Counted from the stretch's first letter, positions 14,420 to 24,069 are shown. The stretch is 64,000 nucleotides of DNA from an uncultured Clostridia bacterium (GCA_944383305.1 CALWOZ010000004.1:1-64000); one strand, 5' to 3'. Notes: a model not told the origin generated them from the letters alone. Translations and numbers: made by a program.

Positions 14420-15976
14420 ATGAGTGAATATTGGGAAAGTAGAAAAGTAGATGATATATTTGAGCAAAATACAGATGAGGTAATAAATAAGCTAAAGAAA
14501 ATATATAGACGTCAAGGAAGAGATATACAAAAAGCTATTACAGACATTTATATAAAAATGTTGGAAGATGGGGGTATATCAACAACAGAGCTATATAAAT
14601 TTAATAGATTTAATGATTTATTAAATGAAATAAATGAGATATTAAAAAGCTATGGAGAAGAAGAAATAAAAGCAGTTAGTAAAGGGCTAGAACAAGCTAC
14701 ACAAGATATAATCGGCGATATATCTAAAAATAGTAATATATTATTTACCTTAGTAAACGATAAAGTTATAGAAGAAATAGTAAATACAAAGTTTAAGGGT
14801 GAAAGTTTTTCTAAAAGAATATGGAAAAATAGGGAAGCCTTAGGCAAATTAATAGAAAAAAATTTACAGGATATTGTAGCAAGTGGAATGAATAAAGATA
14901 AGGCTGTAAAGCAAATAATGGATATACATAATAGCTCATTTAATAATGCAGACAGGCTTGTAAGAACTGAAACAATGCGTTGTATAAATTCTGGACAAAT
15001 AGAAACATATAAGGCTAGAGGACGTACACACGGGTATTACAGTTATTCTAAAGATAAACGTACTTGTGATAAGTGTAAAAAATTAGGAGAAGATACAAAG
15101 AAAAGCCCATTGCCATTAGAAGAATTAGAGCCAGTTCATCACCCTAATTGTAGGTGTACTGTTATTCCAGTTGTAGACTTGAAAAAATATGAAAAATATG
15201 ATACATTAAAATATAGGGAAAGTAAAAGTATAAAAGAAGCAGAAGAATATGCAAGAAATACATTAAATATAAAAAATGTAAGTTATAAAGGCTGTGATTT
15301 AAAAACTGCTAATGAGTGGAACAAAGGTTTATATGACAACTTTAGACGTTTCCCAGAATTAAAAAAGGAATTTAATTTTGTTGGGGAATGTTATGAAAGA
15401 AATAAACTTATAAAATTAGAAACTAAAGAATACTACATATCATTATTAAAAGAAAAGTGTCCTTATGCAAAAAATGAAGAAATAAAAGAAGTTGCAGAAA
15501 AACAAGTAAAAGACCTTATGAAAAATCTAACAATAGGTAAGTCTACATATGCTCAAAGTTGGTCACCTAACCATAGCTTTTTTGATAGATATAAAGGTAT
15601 AACTGTTAATAAGCATTGGGGTAAAAACTCAAATGAATTTACAGATATGTTAAAAAGAGATGTTGATAGTAAATTAAACCCTATTGGGTGTGATACAATA
15701 CGTTCTGTTTTAGACCACGAAATAGGACATCAAATAGATGATTTACTTGGTATATCAAACTTAAAAGAAATAAAGGAACTTTATGAAAAGCATACAAATG
15801 AAGAATTGACAGAACATATTTCAAAATATTCTTGGGATAATAATAACCCTAATAAATATTCGGAATTTATAGCAGAAGGCTGGGCAGAGTATTGTAATAA
15901 TACTAACCCTAGAGAAATAGCTAAAACAATAGGCGAAATAATAGAAAGGGAGTATAACAGGTGGAAAAAGAAATAA
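14420..15976 (+). CDS. Head morphogenesis protein (SPP1 gp7/Mu F) fused to a zincin-like domain
   Basis: 518 residues. Residues ~1-260 are a phage head morphogenesis domain, with the C-terminal signature DRLVRTETMRCINSGQIE...CDKCKKLGE...HHPNCRCTVIPV. The remaining ~250 residues are an extra module containing DHEIGHQIDDLL (HExxH zinc-protease motif) and a downstream EFIAEGWAEYCN that could supply the third ligand. Gp7-type proteins are often fused to toxin-like enzymes that may enter the cell with the DNA. The start has GAGGAATAGCC upstream. A 50-codon gene overlaps its 3' end. Confidence 0.88.
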   Translation: MSEYWESRKVDDIFEQNTDEVINKLKKIYRRQGRDIQKAITDIYIKMLEDGGISTTELYKFNRFNDLLNEINEILKSYGEEEIKAVSKGLEQATQDIIGDISKNSNILFTLVNDKVIEEIVNTKFKGESFSKRIWKNREALGKLIEKNLQDIVASGMNKDKAVKQIMDIHNSSFNNADRLVRTETMRCINSGQIETYKARGRTHGYYSYSKDKRTCDKCKKLGEDTKKSPLPLEELEPVHHPNCRCTVIPVVDLKKYEKYDTLKYRESKSIKEAEEYARNTLNIKNVSYKGCDLKTANEWNKGLYDNFRRFPELKKEFNFVGECYERNKLIKLETKEYYISLLKEKCPYAKNEEIKEVAEKQVKDLMKNLTIGKSTYAQSWSPNHSFFDRYKGITVNKHWGKNSNEFTDMLKRDVDSKLNPIGCDTIRSVLDHEIGHQIDDLLGISNLKEIKELYEKHTNEELTEHISKYSWDNNNPNKYSEFIAEGWAEYCNNTNPREIAKTIGEIIEREYNRWKKK

Positions 15977-16113
15977 AAAAAGATAAAATTAACAAAGAAG
16001 AATTCAGTCAATTTTTACAAGAGGATATGAAAAAAGGTATAGGTAATATAAAAAATTATGCTTTTAATGAAAATAATAATCTTGTAGAAGAGTATAAAAC
16101 AAAAAGTAGATAA
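15961..16113 (+). CDS. Small protein overlapping the zincin-fusion gene
   Basis: 50 residues from GTG 15961, overlapping the previous gene by 16 nt in another frame, with AAGGGAG upstream. Highly charged, soluble, no family recognised. Its tight coupling to the fused zincin domain makes it a candidate inhibitor or immunity partner. That is inference from position only. Confidence 0.45.
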   Translation: MEKEIKKDKINKEEFSQFLQEDMKKGIGNIKNYAFNENNNLVEEYKTKSR

Positions 16114-16185
16114 AGAATAAATATTTTATTGTCCTAGACAAGACAAAAAACTGTCTTATTTTATTGCCTAAAAGGAGGTTATAAT

Positions 16186-16758
16186 ATGGGCGAAGAAAAC
16201 AATATACAAGAAACACAGGAAACTTTACAAGAGGAGCAACAAGAAGAAAAGGCTACATTTTCAAAAGAAGATGTAGCCTCTTTAGTTGCAAGTGAGATAC
16301 AAAAAGCAATTGAAAAACTAAACAAGAAAAATCAAAAAGAAGAAAAAAGACAAAGAAGTCTTGAAAATCTAGACGAAGAACAAAGAGCAAAGGCTCTGCA
16401 AGAACAACGAATAGCAGAGCTTGAGGAAGAAGTAGCAAAGCATAGATTATTAAGCACTAAAAATGAAATAGCAAAGGTTTTAGGTAACAGAGGACTTAGT
16501 GTAGAACTTGTAGACTTTGTTGTGACAACAGATGATGAAGATGAGTGTATTGAAAAAATCGAAACACTAGAAAAAATATTTAAGCAAATGGTTAAAGATG
16601 AGGTAAATAGAAGATTAAAGAGTACAGCACCTAAAAATGCTAATACTCAAAAAGAAACAGTTTTAACTAAAGAAATGTTTAAGAAGATGACATTATCACA
16701 GCAACAAGAATTATATGTTACAAATAAAGAATTGTATTTAGAATTATCTAAAAATTAG
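16186..16758 (+). CDS. Capsid scaffolding protein (DUF4355)
   Basis: 190 residues, acidic and coiled-coil-rich, Gln/Glu-dominated N-terminus and a helical C-terminus (PKNANTQKETVLTKEMFKKMTLSQQ). Composition, size and position immediately before the major capsid gene are those of DUF4355 phage scaffolds. Confidence 0.88.
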   Translation: MGEENNIQETQETLQEEQQEEKATFSKEDVASLVASEIQKAIEKLNKKNQKEEKRQRSLENLDEEQRAKALQEQRIAELEEEVAKHRLLSTKNEIAKVLGNRGLSVELVDFVVTTDDEDECIEKIETLEKIFKQMVKDEVNRRLKSTAPKNANTQKETVLTKEMFKKMTLSQQQELYVTNKELYLELSKN

Positions 16759-16769
16759 GAGGAATGAAT

Positions 16770-17597
16770 ATGGCAACATTAGGAACAGGTTATGAAAATA
16801 AAGTTTTAGAAAACAAAATGACAGATTTAGTAAACACTAAATTAGATGTTAAAGGTTTAATGACAATAGATACAAGCCTTACAGACAGTGCAGGACTTAA
16901 AAAAGTTGTAAATAAATATACATACTCTGGTAAAGTTGAAAAATTAGCAAAAGGGGCTAAAAATACAACAAAAGGAAGTGTAACATTTGCACCAAAAGAG
17001 TACACAATAAATAGGTATCAACAAACTTATGAATATAATGATATGGATATAATGCAAGACCCATATTTATTAGACGTAGCAACAGAGGGAGCAGCTACAT
17101 TAATGACTAATCAAATTAAAGATGAATATTTTGAAGAACTTAAAAAGATTAGCAATTCATTTGAATATACTGAATTTGGTTATACAGCAATTGTTGACGC
17201 ATTAGCAGAGCTTAACAAAGAAGTAGAAGACGATATGTTTATTATTATGGGTAATGACTTGAAGGCTACTGTACGTAAAGATAAAGACTTTATAACAAGT
17301 AAACAAGGAGAAATATTATATACAGGTCAATTTGGTACTATTAGTGGTATTCCAGTATTGTTTAGTAAACTTATACCAGCTGAAACTTGTTATATTACTA
17401 AAAAATCTGCTATTAAATTTTTTGTTAAAAAAGAGGGGAGTATAGAACAAGATAGAAATATTGAAACTAAAGACAATACAGTTGTATATGAAAGACACGG
17501 ACTTATTGCATTAGTAGATGACACATATTCTATAAAGCTTACAAAAAAAGCAGAAGTTGTAGAAAGTATTGAAGAAATGAAAGAAAAATCTAAATAA
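16770..17597 (+). CDS. Major capsid protein
   Basis: 275 residues, HK97-fold capsid protein of the N4-gp56/SPP1-like group: internal motifs TYSGKVEKLAKG, YEYNDMDIMQDPYLLDVA, MFIIMGNDLKATVRKDKDF and ISGIPVLFSKLIP are typical. ATG 16770 has 7 nt to GGAGG. The ATG at 16764 is too close. Confidence 0.92.
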   Translation: MATLGTGYENKVLENKMTDLVNTKLDVKGLMTIDTSLTDSAGLKKVVNKYTYSGKVEKLAKGAKNTTKGSVTFAPKEYTINRYQQTYEYNDMDIMQDPYLLDVATEGAATLMTNQIKDEYFEELKKISNSFEYTEFGYTAIVDALAELNKEVEDDMFIIMGNDLKATVRKDKDFITSKQGEILYTGQFGTISGIPVLFSKLIPAETCYITKKSAIKFFVKKEGSIEQDRNIETKDNTVVYERHGLIALVDDTYSIKLTKKAEVVESIEEMKEKSK

Positions 17598-17615
17598 AAT
17601 AATAGGATTGATTAA

Positions 17616-17918
17616 ATGTATTTATTGGAAAATTTAATAGAAGAAGTAAAGTTATTGACAAATAAGACTGATGAAAATTTAATCAGTCTTATTTTAAATA
17701 AATCTATAAAAGAAGTTGAGATTTATACAAATCAAAATTATAATGAAAAATTTAATAATGTTATTGTTGATATAGCAGTTATAAAACTTAATAAATTAGG
17801 TACAGAAGGGTTAGCATCACAAAGTTATAGTGGAGCGTCTGAAAGTTATATAGATGCTTATCCCACTTATATATTAAATCAATTAAATAAGTTAAAAAAA
17901 GGTTGGGGTATGCTATGA
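17616..17918 (+). CDS. Head-tail connector protein (gp6-like)
   Basis: 100 residues, mostly helical. The pattern LLTNKTDENLISLILNKSIKEVEIYTNQNY matches small head-tail connector (adaptor) proteins that bind under the portal. Its stop overlaps the next start. Confidence 0.85.
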   Translation: MYLLENLIEEVKLLTNKTDENLISLILNKSIKEVEIYTNQNYNEKFNNVIVDIAVIKLNKLGTEGLASQSYSGASESYIDAYPTYILNQLNKLKKGWGML

Positions 17919-18217
17919 TTAATAGACAAATGGAGGAATATTCACTATATATAAACCAACCTATACAAGACAAATATGGAAAACTTAAAGATAACTATGT
18001 ATTTTTAGATAATATACAAGTAGCTATAAATTTTATATCAATGAATAAAAGAACTGAAGATATAAGATTTAAAGACTGTGATTATATAGGGCTTACATTA
18101 TATAAAGGGTTAGATTTGTCTAAAGATTATAAATTAGTAGGAAAAGTAAGCTATAAGATAGTATCTATAAACGAAGTTACTAGATTAAGTCAATATTTAT
18201 TAAAGGTTGTGATGTAA
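17915..18217 (+). CDS. Head-tail joining (head closure) protein
   Basis: 100 residues, beta-rich. Size and position after the connector fit the phage_H_T_join/SPP1 gp16 group. ATG 17915 overlaps the previous stop (ATGA). The in-frame TTG at 17903 is upstream without a ribosome site. Confidence 0.75.
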   Translation: MINRQMEEYSLYINQPIQDKYGKLKDNYVFLDNIQVAINFISMNKRTEDIRFKDCDYIGLTLYKGLDLSKDYKLVGKVSYKIVSINEVTRLSQYLLKVVM

Positions 18218-18624
18218 TGAATGGGGATTTTAATAAAAACTTAAATGCACTTATAAATGGTGGATTACAAGATATAATATTAGAAAAATTAGAAGACGTT
18301 TGTCAATTAATAGAAAATGAAGCTAAAGAACGTTGTCCAGTAGATGACGGTACATTAAAAGCTAGTATTAATCACAAAGTTAGTAAAAAAGAAAACAAGC
18401 TAATAGGTGTTATTGGAACAAATGTAGAGTATGCACCTTATGTACACGAGGGTACAGGAATATATGCAGTAGATGGAAAAGGGCGTAAAGAAGTACCGTG
18501 GGTATTTAAAGATACCAAAGGTAAAACGTGGGTAACCAAAGGACAGAAACCTAAACCATTTTTAAAAGATGCTATATTAAACAACGAGGAAAATATTAAA
18601 ACAATATTTAAGGATACATTATGA
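18217..18624 (+). CDS. HK97 gp10-like tail completion protein
   Basis: 135 residues. ERCPVDDGTLKASINHKV and NVEYAPYVHEGTG are family signatures, and PKPFLKDAILNN lies at the C-terminus. It acts at the head-tail interface. The start overlaps the stop of the previous gene. Confidence 0.92.
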   Translation: MNGDFNKNLNALINGGLQDIILEKLEDVCQLIENEAKERCPVDDGTLKASINHKVSKKENKLIGVIGTNVEYAPYVHEGTGIYAVDGKGRKEVPWVFKDTKGKTWVTKGQKPKPFLKDAILNNEENIKTIFKDTL

Positions 18625-18986
18625 TTATATTAGATGAAATATTAAATATATTAAAGCCATTAGGATATAATATTTATCCCTTTGGTACTGAAAAAATAGA
18701 AAATTGTATTATTTATAACTTAATCCCCATATCTAGTAATAAAATAATAGAAGAAAATAGGTTAGAAATAACTGTTATATCACTAGATATGGAAACAGGG
18801 TTAAAAATAGTTGAAAAAATAAAACAAGAATTAATTACTTTAGGAGATAAACCTTTAACAAATAATATATTAACCATTAACTTAAATGGTGGTGGAAGTC
18901 TTGAAAATTTAGAAACAAATACGTTTCATTTCAAGGCTTTTTTTAATGTAAAATCTAGATATAGAAAGGAAAATGACAATGGATAG
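18621..18986 (+). CDS. Tail terminator/completion protein (gp17-like)
   Basis: 121 residues, alpha/beta pattern with a C-terminal strand pair, in the position of SPP1 gp17-type proteins that cap the tail tube. Assigned mainly by synteny. Confidence 0.65.
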   Translation: MIILDEILNILKPLGYNIYPFGTEKIENCIIYNLIPISSNKIIEENRLEITVISLDMETGLKIVEKIKQELITLGDKPLTNNILTINLNGGGSLENLETNTFHFKAFFNVKSRYRKENDNG

Positions 18987-19542
18987 AATAGTATTAGGAA
19001 GTGGAATGGTTTATATAAAAGAATTTACAGAAAGTATACCAGAAGATACTGAAATAGAAAAAGAAGAAAACTTATTAGGATATATACAAGGTGGTGCATC
19101 TTTAACTTATACACCTACTTTTTATGAAGCAAAAGACGACTTTAATATTGTTTCTAAAAAATTTATATCAGAAGAACAGGTTACATTAAAGTCAGGAGTT
19201 ATGACTTGGTGTGGTGAAACTTTACAAAAATTATCTTCAACAGCAAGAGTAGAAGAAGATAAGAGTACAAAAACAAGAACAGTTAAAGTTGGTGGAGCAT
19301 CTAACTATGACAGAAAAAAATATATTATCCACTTTGTACATAAAGATGAAGCCGATGGAGATATAAGAGTTACTATTGTTGGTAGCAATGAAGCTGGATT
19401 TGAGTTAGCATTTGCCAAAGACAAAGAAACGGTTATAAATGCAGAGTTTAAAGCTCAACCTTGTGATAATGAGGGTACTTTAATTATTTTTAAAGAGGTA
19501 GATAAGACTATACCAGATGAGGAAGATGAGGAGGAAATTTAA
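18979..19542 (+). CDS. Major tail tube protein
   Basis: 187 residues from ATG 18979 (AAAGG 9 nt upstream; ATG 18973 is too close). It is beta-rich with an acidic C-terminal extension (PDEEDEEEI). It sits where siphophage tail tube proteins are found: after the tail completion gene and before the frameshifted chaperone. Confidence 0.8.
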   Translation: MDRIVLGSGMVYIKEFTESIPEDTEIEKEENLLGYIQGGASLTYTPTFYEAKDDFNIVSKKFISEEQVTLKSGVMTWCGETLQKLSSTARVEEDKSTKTRTVKVGGASNYDRKKYIIHFVHKDEADGDIRVTIVGSNEAGFELAFAKDKETVINAEFKAQPCDNEGTLIIFKEVDKTIPDEEDEEEI

Positions 19543-19844
19543 TGTTTGATTTAGGAAAGTTACAGCAAGAAAATTATAAAATAAAACTATTAGATGGAAC
19601 TATATTAGAAATTCCTAAACCTAGTCAACTTTTATTAAGAAAGATGGTAAGTTTAGAAAATGTTGAAAATGTAGGAGAAGTGATATTAAAAGAAATATAT
19701 ACTCTTTTATATGAAATGTTTAACACTAATAAAAATGGTATTAAATATACACTAGAAGATATAGAAAAAATGCTTGATTTATCAACTGCTTTAATTGTAA
19801 TAAAAGATTATATAAACTTTTCTTTTAATATTTTGGGGGAGTAA
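19542..19844 (+). CDS. Tail assembly chaperone, gpG-like product
   Basis: 100 residues, the upstream frame of a gpG/gpGT pair that coats the tape measure during tail assembly. The frame ends ..ATT TTG GGG GAG TAA. The heptamer T TTG GGG at 19832-19838 allows a -1 shift into the 20119-ending frame, which is open from 19829. Confidence 0.8.
   Translation: MFDLGKLQQENYKIKLLDGTILEIPKPSQLLLRKMVSLENVENVGEVILKEIYTLLYEMFNTNKNGIKYTLEDIEKMLDLSTALIVIKDYINFSFNILGE
19832..19838 (+). other. -1 ribosomal frameshift site (TTTGGGG)
   Basis: X XXY YYZ heptamer in the correct register: zero-frame codons TTG GGG re-pair as TTT GGG. The -1 frame then runs GGA GTA ACT.. without stop to 20119. Position between tail tube and tape measure is where such sites are conserved. 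Confidence 0.75.
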
Positions 19845-20119
19845 CTATCCCCCAACTGCCTTATGATAATATAGAAGATAATAAATTGCCTTATAATATA
19901 GAAACTTCAGAGATAAAGCTAATAAGCGATTATACAGGGCTAAACTTTTATGAGTGTTTAAAATTAGACTGTTATACTTATAAATTATTATTTAAAGATG
20001 CTTTTATATATAAAATGAACCAGACAGAACAAGGTAAAGAGTACCTTGAAGAATGTTATTATTTATCACAAACAAAGCCAGATTTAAACACTTTAAGGCA
20101 GAATTTTGGGGGTGGTTAA
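19838..20119 (+). CDS. Tail assembly chaperone, T-domain reached by -1 frameshift
   Basis: Contributes about 93 residues to the gpGT fusion (join of 19542-19838 and 19838-20119). It contains YDNIEDNKLPYNIET and a helical core ending NTLRQNFGGG. The only in-frame conventional start, TTG 19886, has no ribosome site, which supports expression by frameshifting. Confidence 0.75.
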   Translation, partial: GVTIPQLPYDNIEDNKLPYNIETSEIKLISDYTGLNFYECLKLDCYTYKLLFKDAFIYKMNQTEQGKEYLEECYYLSQTKPDLNTLRQNFGGG

Positions 20120-22276
20120 TTGTTAGATTTAGGTACTTTATTTGCTAAAATAGAAATAGATAATAAAAATGCTACTAATAGTTTAGAGGAAATAAAAAGT
20201 GGTGCTAAAAGTTCAAGTGATGGAATTTTTAATTTAGGTGGAAGTATAAAAAGTCTTGCACTAAAGGCAGCATCTATAGCTAGCGTTACTATAGCTATAA
20301 AAAAAGTGGCAGATGCTATAACAACTTGCGTTAATCACGCTTTAGAGCTAGATAAGTCTTTAAATGGATTACAAGCAACAACTGGTGCGACAGATGAAGA
20401 AATGGCAGAATTAGGAACTTCTTTAAAAAATATATATGCTAATAATTATGGAGAAGATTTTGAAGATATAGCTAACTCTTTGGCAGAGGTTAAAACTCAA
20501 ACAGGTCTAGCAGGAGAAGAACTGGAAAAAACAACAGAAAACGCACTAGCTATGAGAGATACCTTTGATATGGATGTAAAAGAGAGTATTAGAAGTGTCG
20601 ATATGATGATGAAACAGTTTGGATTAACTTCAGATGAAGCATATAATCTTATAGCACAAGGGGCGCAAAATGGACTTAACAAAAATGATAACTTGCTAGA
20701 TAGTATTAATGAATATTCTGTACATTTTAAACAATTAGGATTTAATGCAGAACAAATGTTTAATATGTTTAGTAATGGTGCACAAAGTGGTATATTTGAT
20801 ATAGACAAATTAGGAGATGCTATAAAAGAGTTTGGTATACGAGCAAAAGATGGAAGTGATACAACAGTGTTGGCTTTTGAGGCATTAGGATTAAATGCTG
20901 AAAAGTTACAACGACAATTTGCACAAGGTGGACAAGAAGCTAATAACGCATTTAAAGAAGTTATGACTGCTTTAAATGAAGTTGGGGATGATGTTGTACA
21001 AAATACAGCAGGGGTTAATCTTTTTGGCACTATGTGGGAAGATTTAGGAGCAGATGCTGTAAAAGCACTATCTAATACTAACGGCGCTATTAATACAACA
21101 AATGATAATTTAGAAAATATTAAGAAGATAAAATATGATGACTTTGGAAGTGCTATGGCGGGGATAGGAAGACAGTTAGAAGTAGGTATTATAATACCTA
21201 TTGGAGAAAAAATATTACCTCTTTTAGAGGCATTTTCAAACTGGTTAAATGAAAAAATGCCTAAAATACAAGCAGTTTTTCAGGTTGTTTCAGAAACTAT
21301 AGGTAAAGCTATTAGTTTTATTGTAGATGGAATTAAAAAATTTATAGATGCTTGCAATGACGCAAATACTAATGTAGGGGCTATATGGACTGCTATTAAA
21401 GAGGTTATTTCTTCAGTTGTAGACTATCTGAAGGCTGAATGGGAGGAGAATAGTGCAATAATAAAAAATTTTATCGAAGAGATAAAGACTATATGGGACT
21501 TATTTGGTGATGAAATATTAATGGTTATAAAAATACTTTGGGATAATATTTGCATTTTTATTGAAACAGCTTTAAATACTATAAAAAATATAATTGATAT
21601 TGGAACAGCTTTGATAAAAAATGACTGGGGAGCTGTCTGGGAAAGTGTCAAAAAGCTATTTTCAGATATTTGGCAAGGTATTGTAGACCTTGTAAAAAGT
21701 TTTTTGGAAAATATCCATAATACAGCAGTTAAAAAAGCAAATATAGTAGCGGACAAATTAAAAGAAATATGGACTAATATAAAAAATGATATAAAAGAAA
21801 AATGGACAGAGATTTGTGACTGGTTTGATAAGAAAATAAATGAAATTGTAGACACTGTTAAGGGCATAAAAGATAAAATGTTTACTGCAGGTGAAGAAAT
21901 ATTTACAAGGCTTTGGGATGGTATAAAAGGTGTATGGGACAAAATATCTAGTTGGGTTAGTGATAAAGTTAGCTGGCTTATGGATAAAGTTAGCTTTTGG
22001 GACAATGAAAGTTCTAAAATGGATAGTTATAATATAGACGGAAGGCATAGAACAGGATTAAGAAGTGTACCATTTGATAATTATAGTGCTATATTGCATA
22101 AAGGAGAAATGGTATTAACACAGCCAGAAGCAGAACGATATAGACAAGGAAAAACTAACATATCTAATCAAAATCCTACAATTATTCAAAACTTTTACAA
22201 TGTTAAAGAACAAAAAACAGCTTTTCAAATGAAAAGAGAAATTAAAAATACAATAAAATCTTTAGGGATTAGTTAG
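20120..22276 (+). CDS. Tape measure protein
   Basis: 718 residues, sets tail length. The N-terminus is a TP901-like tape measure domain (LKGLQATTG..NYGEDFEDIANSLAEV, AQNGLNKN). Several hydrophobic stretches and long Trp-containing helices follow (IWDLFGDEI, VWESVKKLFSDIWQGI). The C-terminus has the usual HKGEMVLTQPEAE tail. TTG 20120 directly follows the previous stop with GGGGGTGG upstream. Confidence 0.93.
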   Translation: MLDLGTLFAKIEIDNKNATNSLEEIKSGAKSSSDGIFNLGGSIKSLALKAASIASVTIAIKKVADAITTCVNHALELDKSLNGLQATTGATDEEMAELGTSLKNIYANNYGEDFEDIANSLAEVKTQTGLAGEELEKTTENALAMRDTFDMDVKESIRSVDMMMKQFGLTSDEAYNLIAQGAQNGLNKNDNLLDSINEYSVHFKQLGFNAEQMFNMFSNGAQSGIFDIDKLGDAIKEFGIRAKDGSDTTVLAFEALGLNAEKLQRQFAQGGQEANNAFKEVMTALNEVGDDVVQNTAGVNLFGTMWEDLGADAVKALSNTNGAINTTNDNLENIKKIKYDDFGSAMAGIGRQLEVGIIIPIGEKILPLLEAFSNWLNEKMPKIQAVFQVVSETIGKAISFIVDGIKKFIDACNDANTNVGAIWTAIKEVISSVVDYLKAEWEENSAIIKNFIEEIKTIWDLFGDEILMVIKILWDNICIFIETALNTIKNIIDIGTALIKNDWGAVWESVKKLFSDIWQGIVDLVKSFLENIHNTAVKKANIVADKLKEIWTNIKNDIKEKWTEICDWFDKKINEIVDTVKGIKDKMFTAGEEIFTRLWDGIKGVWDKISSWVSDKVSWLMDKVSFWDNESSKMDSYNIDGRHRTGLRSVPFDNYSAILHKGEMVLTQPEAERYRQGKTNISNQNPTIIQNFYNVKEQKTAFQMKREIKNTIKSLGIS

Positions 22277-22285
22277 GAGGTATAT

Positions 22286-23146
22286 ATGCTTATAACAAAA
22301 GATTTAATTATCACTTTTAAAAATGAGTTAGGAAGTGTAGACATATCTTTATTTTCAGAATACACCTTAACAGGATTTGAAGAAGAGTTACAAAACTCTA
22401 TTACCAGCACAAAACAAACTTTGATTCACGGTACTACATATATATCTAATACATTAAATGAAAGATATATAACTATTAGTGGTGTTATAGAATGTAACAA
22501 ATATAGTGAAGATTTAAGGTTAAAGCTAATAAGAATATTTAATCCCAACCTAAAAGGCAAGCTAATTTTACAAAAATCTAATAATTATTATAAAACAATA
22601 GATGTTTATGTAGAAAAAGTTATTGAACCTAAAGCCAATAAAGGTATCATTGAGTTTGAAATAAGCTTAATCGCACTAAGTCCTTTTTGGCAAGATGAGA
22701 TTGTAACAGAATATTTAGCTTTGTTAAGTCCAACTTTAAAATTTCCTTTAAACATACCCCAAAAAAGAGGGATTACATTTGGTCGCAGACGTTCTATTTT
22801 AGAAAGTGAAGTAGACAATATAGGAGATATTGAAAGTGGATTTAAAGTTATATTTAAGGCTAAAGGTGGCAGCGTAAAATATCCTAAAGTTTATGATGTT
22901 TATACTAAGAAATTTATAAAAATTAACTATGAAATGGAAAAAGGAGATATTTTAGAAATAATAAATTATCCAGAGTTAAAAAAAGTTACTTTAAATGGAA
23001 CAGAAAATGCTTTTAAATATTTAGATATTGAAAGCAATTTTTTTAATTTAAAAATAGGACATAACAAAATAGGATATATAGCAGAAGAAAATACAATAAA
23101 TTTAGATGTTATTTTATGGTATTCTCCACGATATTTGGGGGTGTAA
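22286..23146 (+). CDS. Distal tail protein (Dit)
   Basis: 286 residues, siphophage tail-component family. The N-terminal beta-domain (ISGVIECNKYSEDLRLKLIRIFNP) and the central block FEISLIALSPFWQDE are typical. It forms the hub at the tail tip to which the next gene's product docks. Confidence 0.88.
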   Translation: MLITKDLIITFKNELGSVDISLFSEYTLTGFEEELQNSITSTKQTLIHGTTYISNTLNERYITISGVIECNKYSEDLRLKLIRIFNPNLKGKLILQKSNNYYKTIDVYVEKVIEPKANKGIIEFEISLIALSPFWQDEIVTEYLALLSPTLKFPLNIPQKRGITFGRRRSILESEVDNIGDIESGFKVIFKAKGGSVKYPKVYDVYTKKFIKINYEMEKGDILEIINYPELKKVTLNGTENAFKYLDIESNFFNLKIGHNKIGYIAEENTINLDVILWYSPRYLGV

Positions 23147-23147
23147 A

Positions 23148-24056
23148 ATGGACTTTTATATATTTAAAGACTTTGAACTTTTAGGAGTATTAACAGGCTT
23201 TAATTTTATTAATTGGAGTAGAAGTTATAACAATGTAGGTAGCTTTGAGGTAGAGTTAATATTTAGCAATGAATATTTTGAACTATTAAATATAGGGAAT
23301 TATATTTATAAAAAGGATACAAATGAAACTTGTATAATATTAGAAAGATATGTACATACAACAGAAAATGGAGAGGTCATATTAATTGTAAAAGGAAATA
23401 GCTTAAGTCATTTTTTAAGTTATAGAATATTTAGTTATACAGGCAATATATCTTTATATGACTTTATAAATAAGATTATAAATGAAAACTTTATAAACCC
23501 TACTATATCAAACAGAAAAATAGATAACTTTAAAATAAAATCTTTGCCAGAAGATTTAAAACATATAAATTTATCTTTAGATTATAAAAATGAAGAAGTT
23601 TTAAAAGCTATTTCAGAACAATTAGAAATTGTTAATTTTGGATTTAAAATAAATTTTTTATTTAAAGAGCAAATATTTGAGTTTGAAGTATATGAGGGTA
23701 ATAAAAGTAATGCTATATTTTCATTTGAGTTTAATAATATTTCAGAACAAGAATATTATGAAGATTTGGAAAATGAAAAAAATATTACTATCCTTGAAAA
23801 TGGAGGTTATTCTAACAACAATTTTAAAGGTTTAGAGAGAAAAGAAACAGCTTCTGAAATAAAAAAGTTAGATAAAAATATAGAGTTTGTTATTATTGAT
23901 AGTTCAGAACAGTATAAATATTTGTTAGATTGGGACTTAGGAGATATAGTAACAACAAGAAATAGTCTTTTAAATATGTGGTTTGAAAAAAATATAGTAG
24001 GTATAGAAGAATTTACAGAACCTACTGGCAAATATTTAACAGTAATATTTAATTAA
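23148..24056 (+). CDS. Tail tip protein (Gp37-like)
   Basis: 302 residues, siphovirus ReqiPepy6 Gp37-like family: FKDFELLGVLTGF, SWSRSYNNVGSFEVELI-type N-terminus, LILKGNSL-like middle and a C-terminal WDLGDIVTT block. ATG 23148 lies 2 nt after the previous stop with GGGGGTG upstream. It probably forms the tail-tip plug with Dit. Confidence 0.85.
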   Translation: MDFYIFKDFELLGVLTGFNFINWSRSYNNVGSFEVELIFSNEYFELLNIGNYIYKKDTNETCIILERYVHTTENGEVILIVKGNSLSHFLSYRIFSYTGNISLYDFINKIINENFINPTISNRKIDNFKIKSLPEDLKHINLSLDYKNEEVLKAISEQLEIVNFGFKINFLFKEQIFEFEVYEGNKSNAIFSFEFNNISEQEYYEDLENEKNITILENGGYSNNNFKGLERKETASEIKKLDKNIEFVIIDSSEQYKYLLDWDLGDIVTTRNSLLNMWFEKNIVGIEEFTEPTGKYLTVIFN

Positions 24057-24069
24057 AGGTGGTGTATAT

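Noticed and set aside
16126..16160. AAGACA/TGTCTT hairpin, with a similar sequence near 58361
   Set aside because: Short stem in the scaffold-gene leader. It could be a weak attenuator but is too uncertain to list.
20497..21030. Long open frames opposite the tape measure genes (also 21424-22005 and 52315-53247)
   Set aside because: Antisense shadows without ribosome sites; their composition mirrors the real gene.
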